In this document: piece by piece, positions 1 through 9,252 of the stretch
How the letters are laid out: each line of letters opens with the position of its first letter
How positions within the stretch are numbered: the stretch's first letter is position 1
Assembly (NCBI RefSeq): GCF_900109755.1
Contig: NZ_FOAR01000005.1
Location: forward strand, 124,001 to 188,000
From: Pseudomonas agarici
GTDB lineage: Bacteria > Pseudomonadota > Gammaproteobacteria > Pseudomonadales > Pseudomonadaceae
Reading direction: 5' to 3'
DNA: 64,000 nt
Notes under the pieces: model-generated
Seen by the model: the letters and a program-made list of their open reading frames with translations, nothing else
What the model was told of the DNA's origin: nothing
The model's database searches: none
Position numbers and translations under genes: made by a program

Positions 1-52
1 CAACGGCCAACCCTTCAACCGCAACCCATGGAGACGAACACTATGGCGCTGA
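1..52 (+). CDS. Possible C-terminal tail of the sugar ABC transporter ATPase (partial)
   Basis: The second reading frame is open from the window edge and ends at a TGA at 50-52, overlapping the start of the permease gene. In ribose-type sugar ABC operons the ATPase gene normally precedes the permease gene and often overlaps it, so this may be the last 16 codons of that ATPase. The fragment carries no diagnostic motif, so the call rests on context alone. Confidence 0.3.
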   Translation, partial: NGQPFNRNPWRRTLWR

Positions 53-1029
53 CCCTAGGCAATCCGGCGTCGGCGATCGGCAAACGCCAACGCCTGCGTG
101 AGCTGATGCGCACGGTGGGCATGTTACCGATACTGATCCTGCTGTTGGTGGGCTTCGCTTCGGTCAGCGAAAACTTCATGACGGTGCAGAACCTGTCGAT
201 CATCACCCAACAGGCCTCGGTCAATGTGGTACTGGCTGCTGGCATGACCTTCGTCATCCTTACCGCCGGCATCGATCTGTCGGTGGGTTCGATTCTCGCC
301 GCTTCGGCAGTGGTGGCGTTGCTGACCTCGTTGTTGCCGCAGTTTGGCATGTTCGGCATCCTGGCCGGGGTCGGCTGCGGCCTGTTGCTGGGCCTGGTCA
401 ACGGCGGGTTGATCGCCTTCATGCGCATGCCGCCGTTTATTGTCACCCTCGGTGCCTTGACCGCCATCCGTGGCTTGGCCCGGTTGTTGGCCGACGACAA
501 AACCGTGTTCAACCCCGACTTACCGTTTGCCTTTATCGGCAACGATGCAATCCTCGGCGTACCCTGGCTGGTGGTGATTGCGGTGTGTGTGGTTGGGTTG
601 TCCTGGTTCATCCTGCGCCGGACCGTGATCGGCGTGCAGATCTATGCCGTGGGCGGTAACCCTGAAGCGGCGCGGCTGTCCGGGATCAAGGTGTGGAAGG
701 TGCTGCTGTTCGTCTATGCGCTCTCCGGCGCCCTGGCGGGACTGGGCGCGGTGATGAGCGCCTCGCGGCTGTTCGCTGCCAACGGCCTGCAACTCGGGCA
801 GTCCTACGAACTCGATGCGATTGCCGCGGTGATCCTCGGCGGCACCAGCTTTACCGGTGGCGTTGGCAGCATCGGCGGCACGCTGATCGGCGCGCTGATC
901 ATCGCAGTACTGACCAACGGCCTGGTGCTGCTGGGGGTGTCCGATATCTGGCAATACATCATCAAGGGCATCGTCATCATCGGCGCGGTAGCGCTGGACC
1001 GTTACCGCCAGTCCGGAGCCCGTACCTGA
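28..1029 (+). CDS. Sugar ABC transporter permease, RbsC/BPD_transp_2 family
   Basis: Inner-membrane permease of a ribose/xylose/arabinose-type ABC importer. The 333-residue protein has a cytoplasmic N-terminus followed by many hydrophobic segments. It carries features usual in RbsC-like permeases: GMTFVILTAGIDLSVGS near residues 72-88, the GGNPEAARLSGI cytoplasmic loop near residue 210, and the GGTSFTGGVGSIGGTLIGAL region near residue 272. The start is either ATG at 28 or the in-frame ATG at 43; neither has a strong ribosome binding site, as expected for a gene coupled to an upstream ATPase gene. A periplasmic binding protein and a xylulokinase gene follow, so the substrate is probably a pentose or polyol. 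The exact sugar cannot be read from sequence. Confidence 0.92.
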   Translation: METNTMALTLGNPASAIGKRQRLRELMRTVGMLPILILLLVGFASVSENFMTVQNLSIITQQASVNVVLAAGMTFVILTAGIDLSVGSILAASAVVALLTSLLPQFGMFGILAGVGCGLLLGLVNGGLIAFMRMPPFIVTLGALTAIRGLARLLADDKTVFNPDLPFAFIGNDAILGVPWLVVIAVCVVGLSWFILRRTVIGVQIYAVGGNPEAARLSGIKVWKVLLFVYALSGALAGLGAVMSASRLFAANGLQLGQSYELDAIAAVILGGTSFTGGVGSIGGTLIGALIIAVLTNGLVLLGVSDIWQYIIKGIVIIGAVALDRYRQSGART

Positions 1030-1105
1030 TCGCCGCGCCGCGACCCACGACAACAGCCGAATGCCGATGTACAGACGCTTCAACAATAATCACAAGAGCG
1101 CAATC

Positions 1106-2047
1106 ATGAACTGCAAACACCTGTTTCCCGCTGTCCTGTCCTTGAGCCTGGCCGTGTTGCTATCTCAGGCTGTCGAGGCCCGTGAGCTGAAATCTATGGG
1201 CATCAGCCTCGGCTCGCTCGGCAACCCGTATTTCGTCACCCTGGCCGACGGTGCCAAGGCCCGGGCGCAGGAATTAAACCCGAATGCCAAGGTCACCTCA
1301 ATGTCCGCCGACTATGACCTGAGCAAGCAATTCACCCAGATCGACAACTTCATCTCCGCCGGCGTCGATCTGATCTTGTTGAACGCGGTCGATCCAGCGG
1401 CCATCGAGTCGGCCATCAAGAAAGCCCGCAAGGCAGGGATCGTCGTGGTGGCCGTGGACGTCAGCGCCAAAGGTGCGAATGCCACTGTGCAGACCGACAA
1501 CGTCGAAGCCGGCAAGCTGGCTTGTCAGTTCATCGTCGACAAGCTGGCCGGCCAGGGCAATGTGATCATCCAGAACGGTCCGCAAGTGACGGCGGTCACC
1601 GACCGGGTCAGTGGTTGCAAATCCGCGCTGGAGGCCGCGCCGGGGATCAAGCTGCTGTCCGCTGACCAGGATGGCAAGGGCTCCCGCGAAGGCGGCCTGA
1701 ACGCTATGCAGGGTTACCTGACGCGCTTCCCGAAAATCGACGGCCTGTTCGCCATCAACGATCCGCAGGCCATTGGCAGCGATCTGGCCGCCAGGCAGTT
1801 GAAGCGTGGCGGCATCGTCATTACCTCGGTGGACGGCGCGCCGGATATCGAGAACGCGCTGAAAACCGAAACCTCGATCCAAGCCTCGGCTAGCCAGGAT
1901 CCCTGGTCCATGGCGCGCACCGCGGTGAATATCGGCAATGACCTGCTCAACGATAAGCCACCGGTTGAGGAAGTGACTCAACTGACGCCGAAGCTGATCA
2001 CCCGGGACAATGTCGGTGCCTATACCGGCTGGTCGAGCGGGCATTGA
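1106..2047 (+). CDS. Sugar ABC transporter periplasmic substrate-binding protein (RbsB-like)
   Basis: Periplasmic binding protein of the type I PBP fold, 313 residues, delivering sugar to the permease encoded upstream. The chosen ATG gives a classical signal peptide (MNCKHLFPAVLSLSLAVLL then SQAVEA), with cleavage probably after VEA. An in-frame start at 1061 would add 15 polar residues before the signal and is rejected. The mature part opens with GISLGSLGNPYFVTLADGAK, typical of RbsB-like proteins, and contains INDPQAIGSDLAARQL near the hinge. The gap to the permease gene is 76 nt. Having the binding protein last among the transport genes is less common than binding protein first, but is seen in pseudomonads. 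Confidence 0.92.
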   Translation: MNCKHLFPAVLSLSLAVLLSQAVEARELKSMGISLGSLGNPYFVTLADGAKARAQELNPNAKVTSMSADYDLSKQFTQIDNFISAGVDLILLNAVDPAAIESAIKKARKAGIVVVAVDVSAKGANATVQTDNVEAGKLACQFIVDKLAGQGNVIIQNGPQVTAVTDRVSGCKSALEAAPGIKLLSADQDGKGSREGGLNAMQGYLTRFPKIDGLFAINDPQAIGSDLAARQLKRGGIVITSVDGAPDIENALKTETSIQASASQDPWSMARTAVNIGNDLLNDKPPVEEVTQLTPKLITRDNVGAYTGWSSGH

Positions 2048-2151
2048 ATCGCTCGAAGCGCACAGACAGCGCATACAGCCGGCTCCGACGTTGCGGATTG
2101 GCAACTTATGTGGCTGTCCATGAGCAGCCTGCCGGATGGAAGTGCCTGTAG

Positions 2152-3636
2152 ATGAACAATCCCGTTTCCCTGGGCATCGACCTTGGCACCTCTGAGCTCA
2201 AGGCCATCCTGCTGGATGAAGAGGGCGCCGTGCTGGGCCATGCCGCTGCGCACCTGACGGTGTCGCGCCGCCAGGGCGGCTGGTCCGAGCAGGACCCGCA
2301 AGACTGGTGGCAGGCCTGTTTGGCGGCCCTGGCGCAGCTACGCCAGGTGCAACCCGACGCTTACGGACGAGTCCGCTGTATCGGCCTGACAGGGCAGATG
2401 CATGGCGCGGTGCTGCTGGGCGACGACAACCGCGTGCTATACCCGGCGATCCTCTGGGACGACTCGCGGGCGATGGCCCAGGCCGAACGTCTGGGCCAAG
2501 ACCATGGGGATTTTGCCGAAGTCACCGGTAGCCTGCCGATGGCCGGGCTGACGGCACCGAAACTGCTCTGGCTGCAACAGCATGAGCCACAGGTGTTCCG
2601 GGCGATTGATTGTGTGCTGTCGCCCAAGGACTACCTGCGCCTGTGTCTGAGTGGCGAACGTATTAGCGATGTCTCGGATGCCGCCGGCACCTTATGGCTG
2701 GAGGTGGCTCGACGCGACTGGTACGAACCGATGGTCCGCGCCACCGGACTTGAACCACGGCAGATGCCGCGACTGGTGGAGGGACCGGCGGCCTGCGCAC
2801 AATTGAGTCCGTCAGCGGCGCGGCAGATTGGCCTGGCCGCCGGGCTGGTGATCGCTGGAGGGGGCGGGGACAACCCGGTGTCGGCGGTCGGCATTGGTGC
2901 GGTCGAGGCGGGCGACGCCTTCGTCACCCTCGGCACCAGCGCTGCTATTGTCGCGATCACCGACCATGCGGCGGGTAATCCAACCTGCGCGGTTCACAGT
3001 TTTTGCCATGCGTTGCCGCAGCGCTGGTACACCATGGGCGCAATGCTGGCCGGAGCCAGTTGCCTGCGCTGGGTGACACGTCTGCTGGGTTTTGCCGATG
3101 AGGCGACGCTGTTGCGGCAGATCCAGCTGACGTTGCCGGTCAGTCAGGCGGTGGGGCTTTCCACCCCCTTGTTCCTGCCGTACCTGGCCGGCGAGCGCAC
3201 GCCGCATAACGACCCGTTGTTGCGTGGCGGCTTCATGGGCCTGGGGCACGACAGCGGGCCGGCGATGCTCGGCTACGCGGTACTGGAAGGTGTTGGCTTT
3301 GGCCTGCTGGATGCAATGAATGCTGTATGCTCGGCCGGTGCGACTGTGCAACGTTGCGCGCTGGTGGGAGGTGGGGCTCGCAGCGAGTACTGGGCGCAAC
3401 TGCTGGCCAATATCCTCGAACGGGAAATAGTCACCCTGCAGGGCAGCGAACTGAGCGCCGGCATCGGTGCCGCCAAGCTAGGCTTCCTGGCCATGGGGCA
3501 GGGCACCGATCTGTTGCAGGCCGGCATGCCGGTCAAGGCACGCTACCTTCCGGACCCTGGGCTTCGAACCGCGCTCCAGGAGCGTTACGGGAAATTTCAA
3601 GGATTGCTGTCAGCGGCGAAAACCTTGCACGGATGA
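2152..3636 (+). CDS. xylB: Xylulokinase (FGGY carbohydrate kinase)
   Basis: Phosphorylates D-xylulose to xylulose 5-phosphate with ATP, feeding the pentose phosphate pathway. The 494-residue protein starts with the ATPase-fold phosphate loop GIDLGTSELKAILLDEEG. It carries the xylulokinase-type GLTGQMHGAVLL motif near residue 80 with WDDSRA soon after, and the second-domain motifs GGGGDNPVSAVGIGAV, TLGTSAAI and LVGGGARSEYW. Length and motifs fit XylB. It follows the ABC transporter genes on the same strand (104-nt gap), so the three likely form one uptake and phosphorylation operon for a pentose or for a polyol converted to xylulose. Other FGGY kinases are possible but the MHG motif favours xylulokinase. 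Confidence 0.88.
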   Translation: MNNPVSLGIDLGTSELKAILLDEEGAVLGHAAAHLTVSRRQGGWSEQDPQDWWQACLAALAQLRQVQPDAYGRVRCIGLTGQMHGAVLLGDDNRVLYPAILWDDSRAMAQAERLGQDHGDFAEVTGSLPMAGLTAPKLLWLQQHEPQVFRAIDCVLSPKDYLRLCLSGERISDVSDAAGTLWLEVARRDWYEPMVRATGLEPRQMPRLVEGPAACAQLSPSAARQIGLAAGLVIAGGGGDNPVSAVGIGAVEAGDAFVTLGTSAAIVAITDHAAGNPTCAVHSFCHALPQRWYTMGAMLAGASCLRWVTRLLGFADEATLLRQIQLTLPVSQAVGLSTPLFLPYLAGERTPHNDPLLRGGFMGLGHDSGPAMLGYAVLEGVGFGLLDAMNAVCSAGATVQRCALVGGGARSEYWAQLLANILEREIVTLQGSELSAGIGAAKLGFLAMGQGTDLLQAGMPVKARYLPDPGLRTALQERYGKFQGLLSAAKTLHG

Positions 3637-3705
3637 ATATCCGTAGGTTGCAAGCCAGCCATTGGCAATCCTTGAAAACATGCCTGCTCCTGAACAGGAT
3701 GACCC

Positions 3706-5697
3706 TCAGTGCGGTGCGCGAGCGATGGTCTTGAGCAAATCGGCCGGACTGATATGACCGACCACCGCGCTGCCTGGCTGCGGCAGGTCGAGGATATGAC
3801 CCTTGATCTTACCGATCACGTGCATTTCGCAAGGCTTGCAGTCGAACTTCAGCGTCAGCACTTCGTCGCCGTGGATCAACTGCATCGGTGCCACCTTGGT
3901 GCGCACACCGGTGACACCCTTGGCCTGCTTGGGACACAAGTTGAAGGAGAAACGCAGGCAGTGCTTGGTGATCATCACTGGCACTTCGCCGGTTTCCTCA
4001 TGGGCTTCGAAGGCCGCATCGATCAGCTTGACCCCGTGACGGTGATAAAAGTCGCGAGCCTTCTGGTTATAGACGTTGGCCAGGAATGACAGGTGCGACT
4101 CCGGGTACACCGGTGGCGGGTTGGTCTCGGCCTTGCGCCCACCACGTGGGTGAGCGGCGATACGGGCGCTGGTCAGCGCTTCGATCACTTCGCGGCGCAA
4201 GGTCTTGAGCTGCGAATTAGGGATGAAGAACGCCTGCGGCGCATCCAGTTCCACGGCGCTGGCGTGGTATTGGGTAGTGCCCAGTTGGCCGAGCAGATCG
4301 CGCAGCTGTTCCAGAGCCTGCTCCGGTTTGTTGGCGACACCGAACGGGCCGTTAAGGGCAACGCTGGCGCTGATACCTTCCTCGCTGATGGCTGTCAGTT
4401 CCAGACGTTCCTCGCGCAAACGGGCAACCCAGGCAACACCGACCCGGCGTTCGGCGGAAGTCTTGAGCAAAGCCTGCTGCCAGTTGTGGTCGAGGTTACG
4501 GCTCAACGGGTGGTTCGGCCGCAGGCGATGCAGGCCCTCCGGCATTTCATTGGGCTCGACGCGGTAGCGATAGCGTTTCTCGCCGTCTTCCTCGAATTCG
4601 CACCTGAGTTCGGCGATGTTGGCGCGAAAACCCACGACTTCGCGCTTGATCAGCACGTTGAGACCGTCGCCGTTAGACAGCGGGTCGAAGGTCACCACCT
4701 GCAAGTCGCGCTTGCCGGCTTTCTCCACCACGCCGACCGGCAGGCCGGTAAAGGTCGGCGTATCGAAGGCGCCGATATCGATCTTACGGTCGCTGACGAA
4801 GTAGTCGGTGCTGCCGCGATGAAAAGTCTTTTCCGGATCCGGCAGGAAGAAGTGCGCGGTACGCCCGCTGGAAGCGCGGGCCAGGTCCGAGCGGTCTTCG
4901 AGGATCTCATCGAGGCGTTGGCGGTAGTAGGCGGTGATGTTCTTCACATAACCCATATCCTTGTAGCGCCCCTCGATCTTGAATGAGCGCACGCCGGCAT
5001 CGACCAGGGCGCGCAGGTTGGCGCTCTGGTTGTTGTCCTTCATCGACAGCAGGTGTTTTTCAAAGGCCACCACGCGCCCCTGGTCGTCTTTCAGGGTATA
5101 GGGCAGGCGACAGGCCTGGGAGCAGTCGCCACGGTTGGCGCTGCGACCGTTCTGCGCATGAGAGATATTGCACTGGCCGGAAAACGCCACGCACAACGCG
5201 CCATGAATGAAGAACTCAATGGCCGCGTCGGTCTCGCTGGCAATCGCGCGAATTTCCTGCAGGTTCAGCTCGCGGGCCAATACCAGTTGGGAAAAACCGG
5301 CCTGGTCAAGGAACTTGGCCCGAGCCAGGGTGCGGATATCGGTCTGGGTACTGGCATGCAGCTCGATCGGCGGAATATCCAGCTCCATCACCCCCAGGTC
5401 CTGGACGATCAGCGCATCGACGCCGGCATCGTGAAGCTGATGGATCAGCTTGCGGGCCGGCTCCAGCTCGTTGTCGTGCAGGATGGTGTTGATAGTGGTG
5501 AATACCCGTGCGTGATAACGCCGGGCGAACTCCACCAACTGAGCGATATCGCTCACTTCATTGCAGGCATTATGGCGGGCGCCGAAGCTCGGGCCACCGA
5601 TATATACCGCATCGGCGCCATGCAGGATGGCCTCGCGGGCAATGGCAACATCGCGGGCCGGGCTGAGCAATTCCAGGTGATGCTTGGGTAGGGACAT
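3706..5697 (-). CDS. rlhA: 23S rRNA 5-hydroxycytidine synthase, peptidase U32 family
   Basis: Member of the U32 family closest in layout to E. coli RlhA (YdcP), which with prephenate and iron-sulfur chemistry hydroxylates 23S rRNA cytidine 2501. It has 663 residues, similar to the E. coli protein. The N-terminus LELLSPARDVAIAREAILHG is the U32 barrel signature. The Cys-rich stretch with CNISHAQNGRSANRGDCSQAC near residues 176-196 is the characteristic U32 cluster, and a C-terminal domain contains FDCKPCEMHVIGKIKG. The start ATG at 5697 gives the family-typical beginning. It is convergent with xylB, with about 70 nt between them and no clear terminator. Confidence 0.88.
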   Translation of the reverse strand: MSLPKHHLELLSPARDVAIAREAILHGADAVYIGGPSFGARHNACNEVSDIAQLVEFARRYHARVFTTINTILHDNELEPARKLIHQLHDAGVDALIVQDLGVMELDIPPIELHASTQTDIRTLARAKFLDQAGFSQLVLARELNLQEIRAIASETDAAIEFFIHGALCVAFSGQCNISHAQNGRSANRGDCSQACRLPYTLKDDQGRVVAFEKHLLSMKDNNQSANLRALVDAGVRSFKIEGRYKDMGYVKNITAYYRQRLDEILEDRSDLARASSGRTAHFFLPDPEKTFHRGSTDYFVSDRKIDIGAFDTPTFTGLPVGVVEKAGKRDLQVVTFDPLSNGDGLNVLIKREVVGFRANIAELRCEFEEDGEKRYRYRVEPNEMPEGLHRLRPNHPLSRNLDHNWQQALLKTSAERRVGVAWVARLREERLELTAISEEGISASVALNGPFGVANKPEQALEQLRDLLGQLGTTQYHASAVELDAPQAFFIPNSQLKTLRREVIEALTSARIAAHPRGGRKAETNPPPVYPESHLSFLANVYNQKARDFYHRHGVKLIDAAFEAHEETGEVPVMITKHCLRFSFNLCPKQAKGVTGVRTKVAPMQLIHGDEVLTLKFDCKPCEMHVIGKIKGHILDLPQPGSAVVGHISPADLLKTIARAPH

Positions 5698-5907
5698 GTT
5701 TTTTAATCAGGCTTCACGGTCAAGGCGTGCAGTGTAGCGGCGAAACGCCTGGTCGGCATCCGTTGCTTGGTGATGGCGGACACGCCGCCGGATGCCGGTG
5801 ACTTCGACGGTCGTGAGGGGGCACCACATTGCGTTCGCGAGTTCACCGATCATCCCGAGTTTGCTATGAACACCTCCAGTCGCGCGAGGCATTTCAATTA
5901 TCAGTTC

Positions 5908-5932
5908 ATGTTAATACTATGTGCATAGATTA
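5908..5932. promoter_or_regulatory. Near-perfect dyad upstream of the SulP transporter gene
   Basis: An AT-rich hyphenated palindrome: GTTAAT, one extra A, CTATG, TG, CATAG, ATTAAC. Both half-site segments pair exactly apart from the single inserted A. It lies 28 nt before the ATG at 5961, where an operator or promoter would be expected, in a 263-nt gap with no other recognisable feature. The binding protein is not identifiable. Confidence 0.4.
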
Positions 5933-5960
5933 ACAAAACCAGCACACGGACCCACTAGAC

Positions 5961-7622
5961 ATGATTGCGATAGGTGAAGCATGGAAGGCGGGGTTGTTGA
6001 AGCGGGAACACTGGCTTCGCAATATCGTGTCTGGCGTGATCGTCGGGGTCGTGGCACTCCCCCTGGCAATGGCTTTTGCCATCGCGTCCGGTGTCAAGCC
6101 TGAGCAAGGCCTCTACACCGCGATCATCGGCGGACTGCTGGTTTCGCTCTTTGGCGGAAGTCGCCTGCAGATTGCCGGGCCGACAGGTGCATTTATCGTG
6201 ATCCTGGCTGGAGTCACTGCTAAACATGGTGTTGACGGTTTGCAACTCGCCACGCTGATGGCGGGAATCATCTTGTTATTGCTGGGGATGAGCCGGCTCG
6301 GCGCCATTATCAAGTTTATCCCCGACCCGGTGATTGTCGGATTCACCGCAGGCATCGGTGTGATTATCTGGGTCGGACAATGGAAAGACTTTTTCGGTTT
6401 ACCAAAAATCAGTGGAGAGCATTTCCATGAAAGGCTTTGGCATCTGCTACAGGCGCTGCCAAGTCTTCATTTAGCCACCACTGTGCTGGCTGTGCTTAGT
6501 CTTTTCCTGATCATCAGCGCGCCCAGGATTCCCGGACTCAAACGGATACCGGGCCCGCTAATCGCCATGACGGTCGCCACAGCCATACAGTCATTCTTTG
6601 GCTTTGAGGGCGTCGCCACAATTGGTAGTGCATTTGGTGGCATCCCTCAAGGTCTTCCCGCGTTGAGCCTGCCTGAAATTACCCTGTCTCGTATTATCGA
6701 TTTGATGGGTCCGGCGTTCACTATCGCGATGCTTGGAGCAATCGAATCGCTATTGTCGGCGATGGTGGCTGATGGCATGGCGGGCACCCGGCATGATTCC
6801 AATCAGGAGTTGATCGGTCAGGGAGTGGCTAACCTGGTCACCCCGTTGTTTGGCGGCTTCGCGGCAACCGGAGCCATTGCCCGCACCGCAACCAATATCC
6901 GTAACGGCGGCACGAGCCCCCTGGCCGGCATTACGCATGCGATCACCTTGGTATTAATTATTCTGTTTCTGGCGCCTCTAGCCTCAAACATCCCATTGTG
7001 TGCACTGGCCGCCATACTTTTCGTGGTCGCTTACAACATGAGCGAGCTCAAGCACTTCAAGCGCATGGTCCAGCGAGCCCCACGCGCCGATGTGTCCATC
7101 CTGCTCATCACTTTCAGCCTCACCGTGTTCAGTGACTTGGTGATCGCCGTGAATATCGGCGTCATTCTGGCGATGCTGCACTTTATGCGGCGTATGGCTT
7201 CATCCGTGGAAGTGCAACAGGTGGTCGAGCAGGACCTTGAGGAACAACTGAGGGCCAATGGCCAGGCTCATTTGCCGCCCGGAATATTGATTTATACGAT
7301 TGAAGGACCATTGTTCTTTGCCGCGGCTGAGACCTTCGAGCGTGTCTTGGCCCAAACCCATACCGACCCACGCCTGCTGATTATCCGTCTCGGACGTGTG
7401 CCGTTTATGGACATCACTGGCTTGCAGGCGCTGGAGGAGGTCATTCAACAGCTACACAAGCGACATATCGTGGTGAAACTCTGCGAGGCGAATACGAAGG
7501 TGCTCAACAAGCTCGATAGGGTAGGTGTATTGGGTGAAATCGGCCCGGAGCACTACCACGCCGACTTCAACACCGCACTGGCCAACGCTGTCGGCCTGGT
7601 AGAGGGAGAGCCATCCCTATAG
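5961..7622 (+). CDS. SulP (SLC26A) family inorganic anion transporter with STAS domain
   Basis: Inner-membrane transporter for sulfate, bicarbonate or related anions. It has 553 residues. The N-terminal membrane domain starts with NIVSGVIVGVVALPLAMAFA, includes the family signature around SGVKPEQGLYTAI and GPTGAFIV, and spans roughly residues 20-415 with many hydrophobic segments. A cytoplasmic STAS domain (about residues 440-545) contains ILIYTIEGPLFFAA and RLGRVPFMDITGLQALEE. It is monocistronic in appearance, with a palindrome upstream. The anion cannot be deduced from the sequence. Confidence 0.9.
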   Translation: MIAIGEAWKAGLLKREHWLRNIVSGVIVGVVALPLAMAFAIASGVKPEQGLYTAIIGGLLVSLFGGSRLQIAGPTGAFIVILAGVTAKHGVDGLQLATLMAGIILLLLGMSRLGAIIKFIPDPVIVGFTAGIGVIIWVGQWKDFFGLPKISGEHFHERLWHLLQALPSLHLATTVLAVLSLFLIISAPRIPGLKRIPGPLIAMTVATAIQSFFGFEGVATIGSAFGGIPQGLPALSLPEITLSRIIDLMGPAFTIAMLGAIESLLSAMVADGMAGTRHDSNQELIGQGVANLVTPLFGGFAATGAIARTATNIRNGGTSPLAGITHAITLVLIILFLAPLASNIPLCALAAILFVVAYNMSELKHFKRMVQRAPRADVSILLITFSLTVFSDLVIAVNIGVILAMLHFMRRMASSVEVQQVVEQDLEEQLRANGQAHLPPGILIYTIEGPLFFAAAETFERVLAQTHTDPRLLIIRLGRVPFMDITGLQALEEVIQQLHKRHIVVKLCEANTKVLNKLDRVGVLGEIGPEHYHADFNTALANAVGLVEGEPSL

Positions 7623-7734
7623 GTAAGCGGACTGGCTCAAGTTCGGCTGTCACAAAGCCGTGCTCAAAGAGCTATGACGAGGCACAGCAACGCGGGTCAG
7701 AGGCTGGTGGCGTCAGCACTCGCGATACGGACCA

Positions 7735-7926
7735 CTAGGGGCGCTTGGTGCTGACAGCATGCTTGCTCTTGGTCGAATAGCTGGCGCCGTGGCTAGCCAC
7801 ATAGTCACGAATCAATTGGCGAACCACCTGTGAAGGCGTCAGATCTTGTGCGGCACAGAGTTTCCCGAAAGTCTGTTTCTTGACGGGATCAATGAGCACA
7901 GTGAGGCGCGCAGTCTTGCTTTCCAT
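7735..7926 (-). CDS. Small ribbon-helix-helix (CopG/MetJ-type) DNA-binding protein
   Basis: A 63-residue basic protein whose first 50 residues (TARLTVLIDPVKKQTFGKLC followed by a helix with TPSQVVRQLIRDYV) match the ribbon-helix-helix pattern: a short beta strand, then two helices. The basic Ser/Lys-rich tail may be disordered. RHH proteins of this size act as dimeric repressors, sometimes as antitoxins; no toxin-like gene is adjacent on the same strand. The ribosome binding site is weak. It sits between the SulP gene (convergent) and the DoxX gene. Confidence 0.72.
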   Translation of the reverse strand: MESKTARLTVLIDPVKKQTFGKLCAAQDLTPSQVVRQLIRDYVASHGASYSTKSKHAVSTKRP

Positions 7927-8153
7927 GGAGTATTCAATCGCTCGAGTCGCTAGATGTTAATCAAAATGGTCTTGTCCGGTGCTGTCACAGTTGCGGCCTG
8001 TGGGCCTGGCGGTAACCGAACGTCCGGCGACGGAAGAGGATTTAAAAGGCCCGGCCAAGAGAGGACGTCAATGTTCCACCGGGCGAAAAGACAGGCAAGT
8101 AGTGATTTTAAAAGGAGCGACGAGGGCCTGTTTGAGACGCCCGCCGCTGCCGG

Positions 8154-8558
8154 TCACGCCCTGCGGGTAGAGGACTTCAAGGCGAACGGGCCATCACCCA
8201 GCAATGCGACAACCAACGCACTGACACACAGGTAGATGGGATATTCCCAACCGCCGTTGGCATTGGTGAAGCTCCAGCCATTGCCGAAGTGAACGGTGGA
8301 TGCGACGAACAGTTGGACCACGGCCACAGCGGCAATCCAGCGGGAGTACACCCCCAGAACGAGCAGCAGACCACCGATGACTTCGAATGCCATGACCGGG
8401 TAGGCGAGGAAGCCCGGAAAGCCTATGGACTCGAAGAACCCCGCAGTGCCGGCAGGCGTGAAAACAAATACCTTGGTCAGGCCGTGGGCAAGGAACATGA
8501 TGCCCAAGGCCAAGCGCATTACGAGCGCTGCATATGGAGCAGTGCGAGAATCGATCAT
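8154..8558 (-). CDS. DoxX family membrane protein
   Basis: A 134-residue, four-helix inner-membrane protein. The opening RLALGIMFLAHGLTKVFVFT and the later GFPGFLAYPVMAFEVIGGLL are characteristic of DoxX/DoxD-like proteins, often found with thiol or quinone redox genes. The start ATG has a good AGGAG ribosome binding site. It is the last gene of a minus-strand run after the dioxygenase and the broken esterase. It ends within about 230 nt of the RHH gene, a stretch in which no gene was recognised. The molecular role of DoxX proteins here is unknown. Confidence 0.87.
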   Translation of the reverse strand: MIDSRTAPYAALVMRLALGIMFLAHGLTKVFVFTPAGTAGFFESIGFPGFLAYPVMAFEVIGGLLLVLGVYSRWIAAVAVVQLFVASTVHFGNGWSFTNANGGWEYPIYLCVSALVVALLGDGPFALKSSTRRA

Positions 8559-8576
8559 GATGGAGACTCCTGATAT

Positions 8577-9252
8577 TCAGTTGGACAAAGAAAGGGTTTT
8601 TGTTAGCCACGCCGAGAAATCAGCCAACTCCTCGGCAATGATCTCGTGTCCCATAGCGTAGTAGTGCGTCTGATGGGCAACACCTATGCGCTCAAGCCAA
8701 GCATCTGCTTCATTGGCCCAGGAAACCGGTAGCACCGTATCGGAATGACCATGCGCGATGAATGCCGATACAGCTTTAAGTTTTTCCGGCTCCGCGATGA
8801 GAGGGCCGATTTCCCTCAACATCCGGCCACTGAGCAACGCAAAGCCTTTCACTAGCTCAGGCTCTGTCAAGCCCAGGCTCGAACTCATGATTGCACCTTG
8901 GCTGAAACCGGCGATGACCGTAGGCAGCTGGGGTTGTCCCTTGATAAAGCGCGCCAACAACTGGCGGCTCGCCTCAGCCTGTTCCTGATTGAACGAAGGG
9001 CCATCGTTGGTGAAGATACCAGGCAAAGCCCTGTGGGCCGAGCTGCAGAGGTCCGCGAAGGAGTAACACCTCCAGATCGTCCGGCAGCGCAGCAGCCAGT
9101 GGTGCCAGATTAGCCTCGTTCGATCCAACCCCATGGAGCAACAACAGCCGCGCCTTAGGGGTAGAGCTAGAGCGTGCCTTCCTGAAGATAATGCCCGATT
9201 CAGGCTCGCGCTCCGGATCGGAAAAGAGGTACTGATTCACCATGCTATTCAT
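8577..9252 (-). pseudogene. Frameshifted carboxylesterase / alpha-beta hydrolase (PF02230-like)
   Basis: Two reading frames together make one phospholipase/carboxylesterase-type hydrolase. The first part (from ATG 9252, overlapping the stop of the dioxygenase gene, ATGAATAG) gives LLLLHGVGSNEANL, then GPQGFAWY. The second frame resumes with FTNDGPSFNQEQAEASRQLL, then GFSQGAIMSS (nucleophile Ser), AHGHSDTVLP (Asp) and GHEI (His). At about 9015 only one base separates the TAT codon for Tyr from the TTC codon for Phe, where relatives have about three residues, so roughly 8 nt appear to be missing. All catalytic residues survive but in different frames. This may be a real loss or a sequencing or assembly error. 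Confidence 0.8.

Noticed and set aside
15..611. Long minus-strand open frame opposite the ABC permease gene
   Set aside because: Antisense shadow of a high-GC coding sequence, with no family features; the plus-strand permease is clear.
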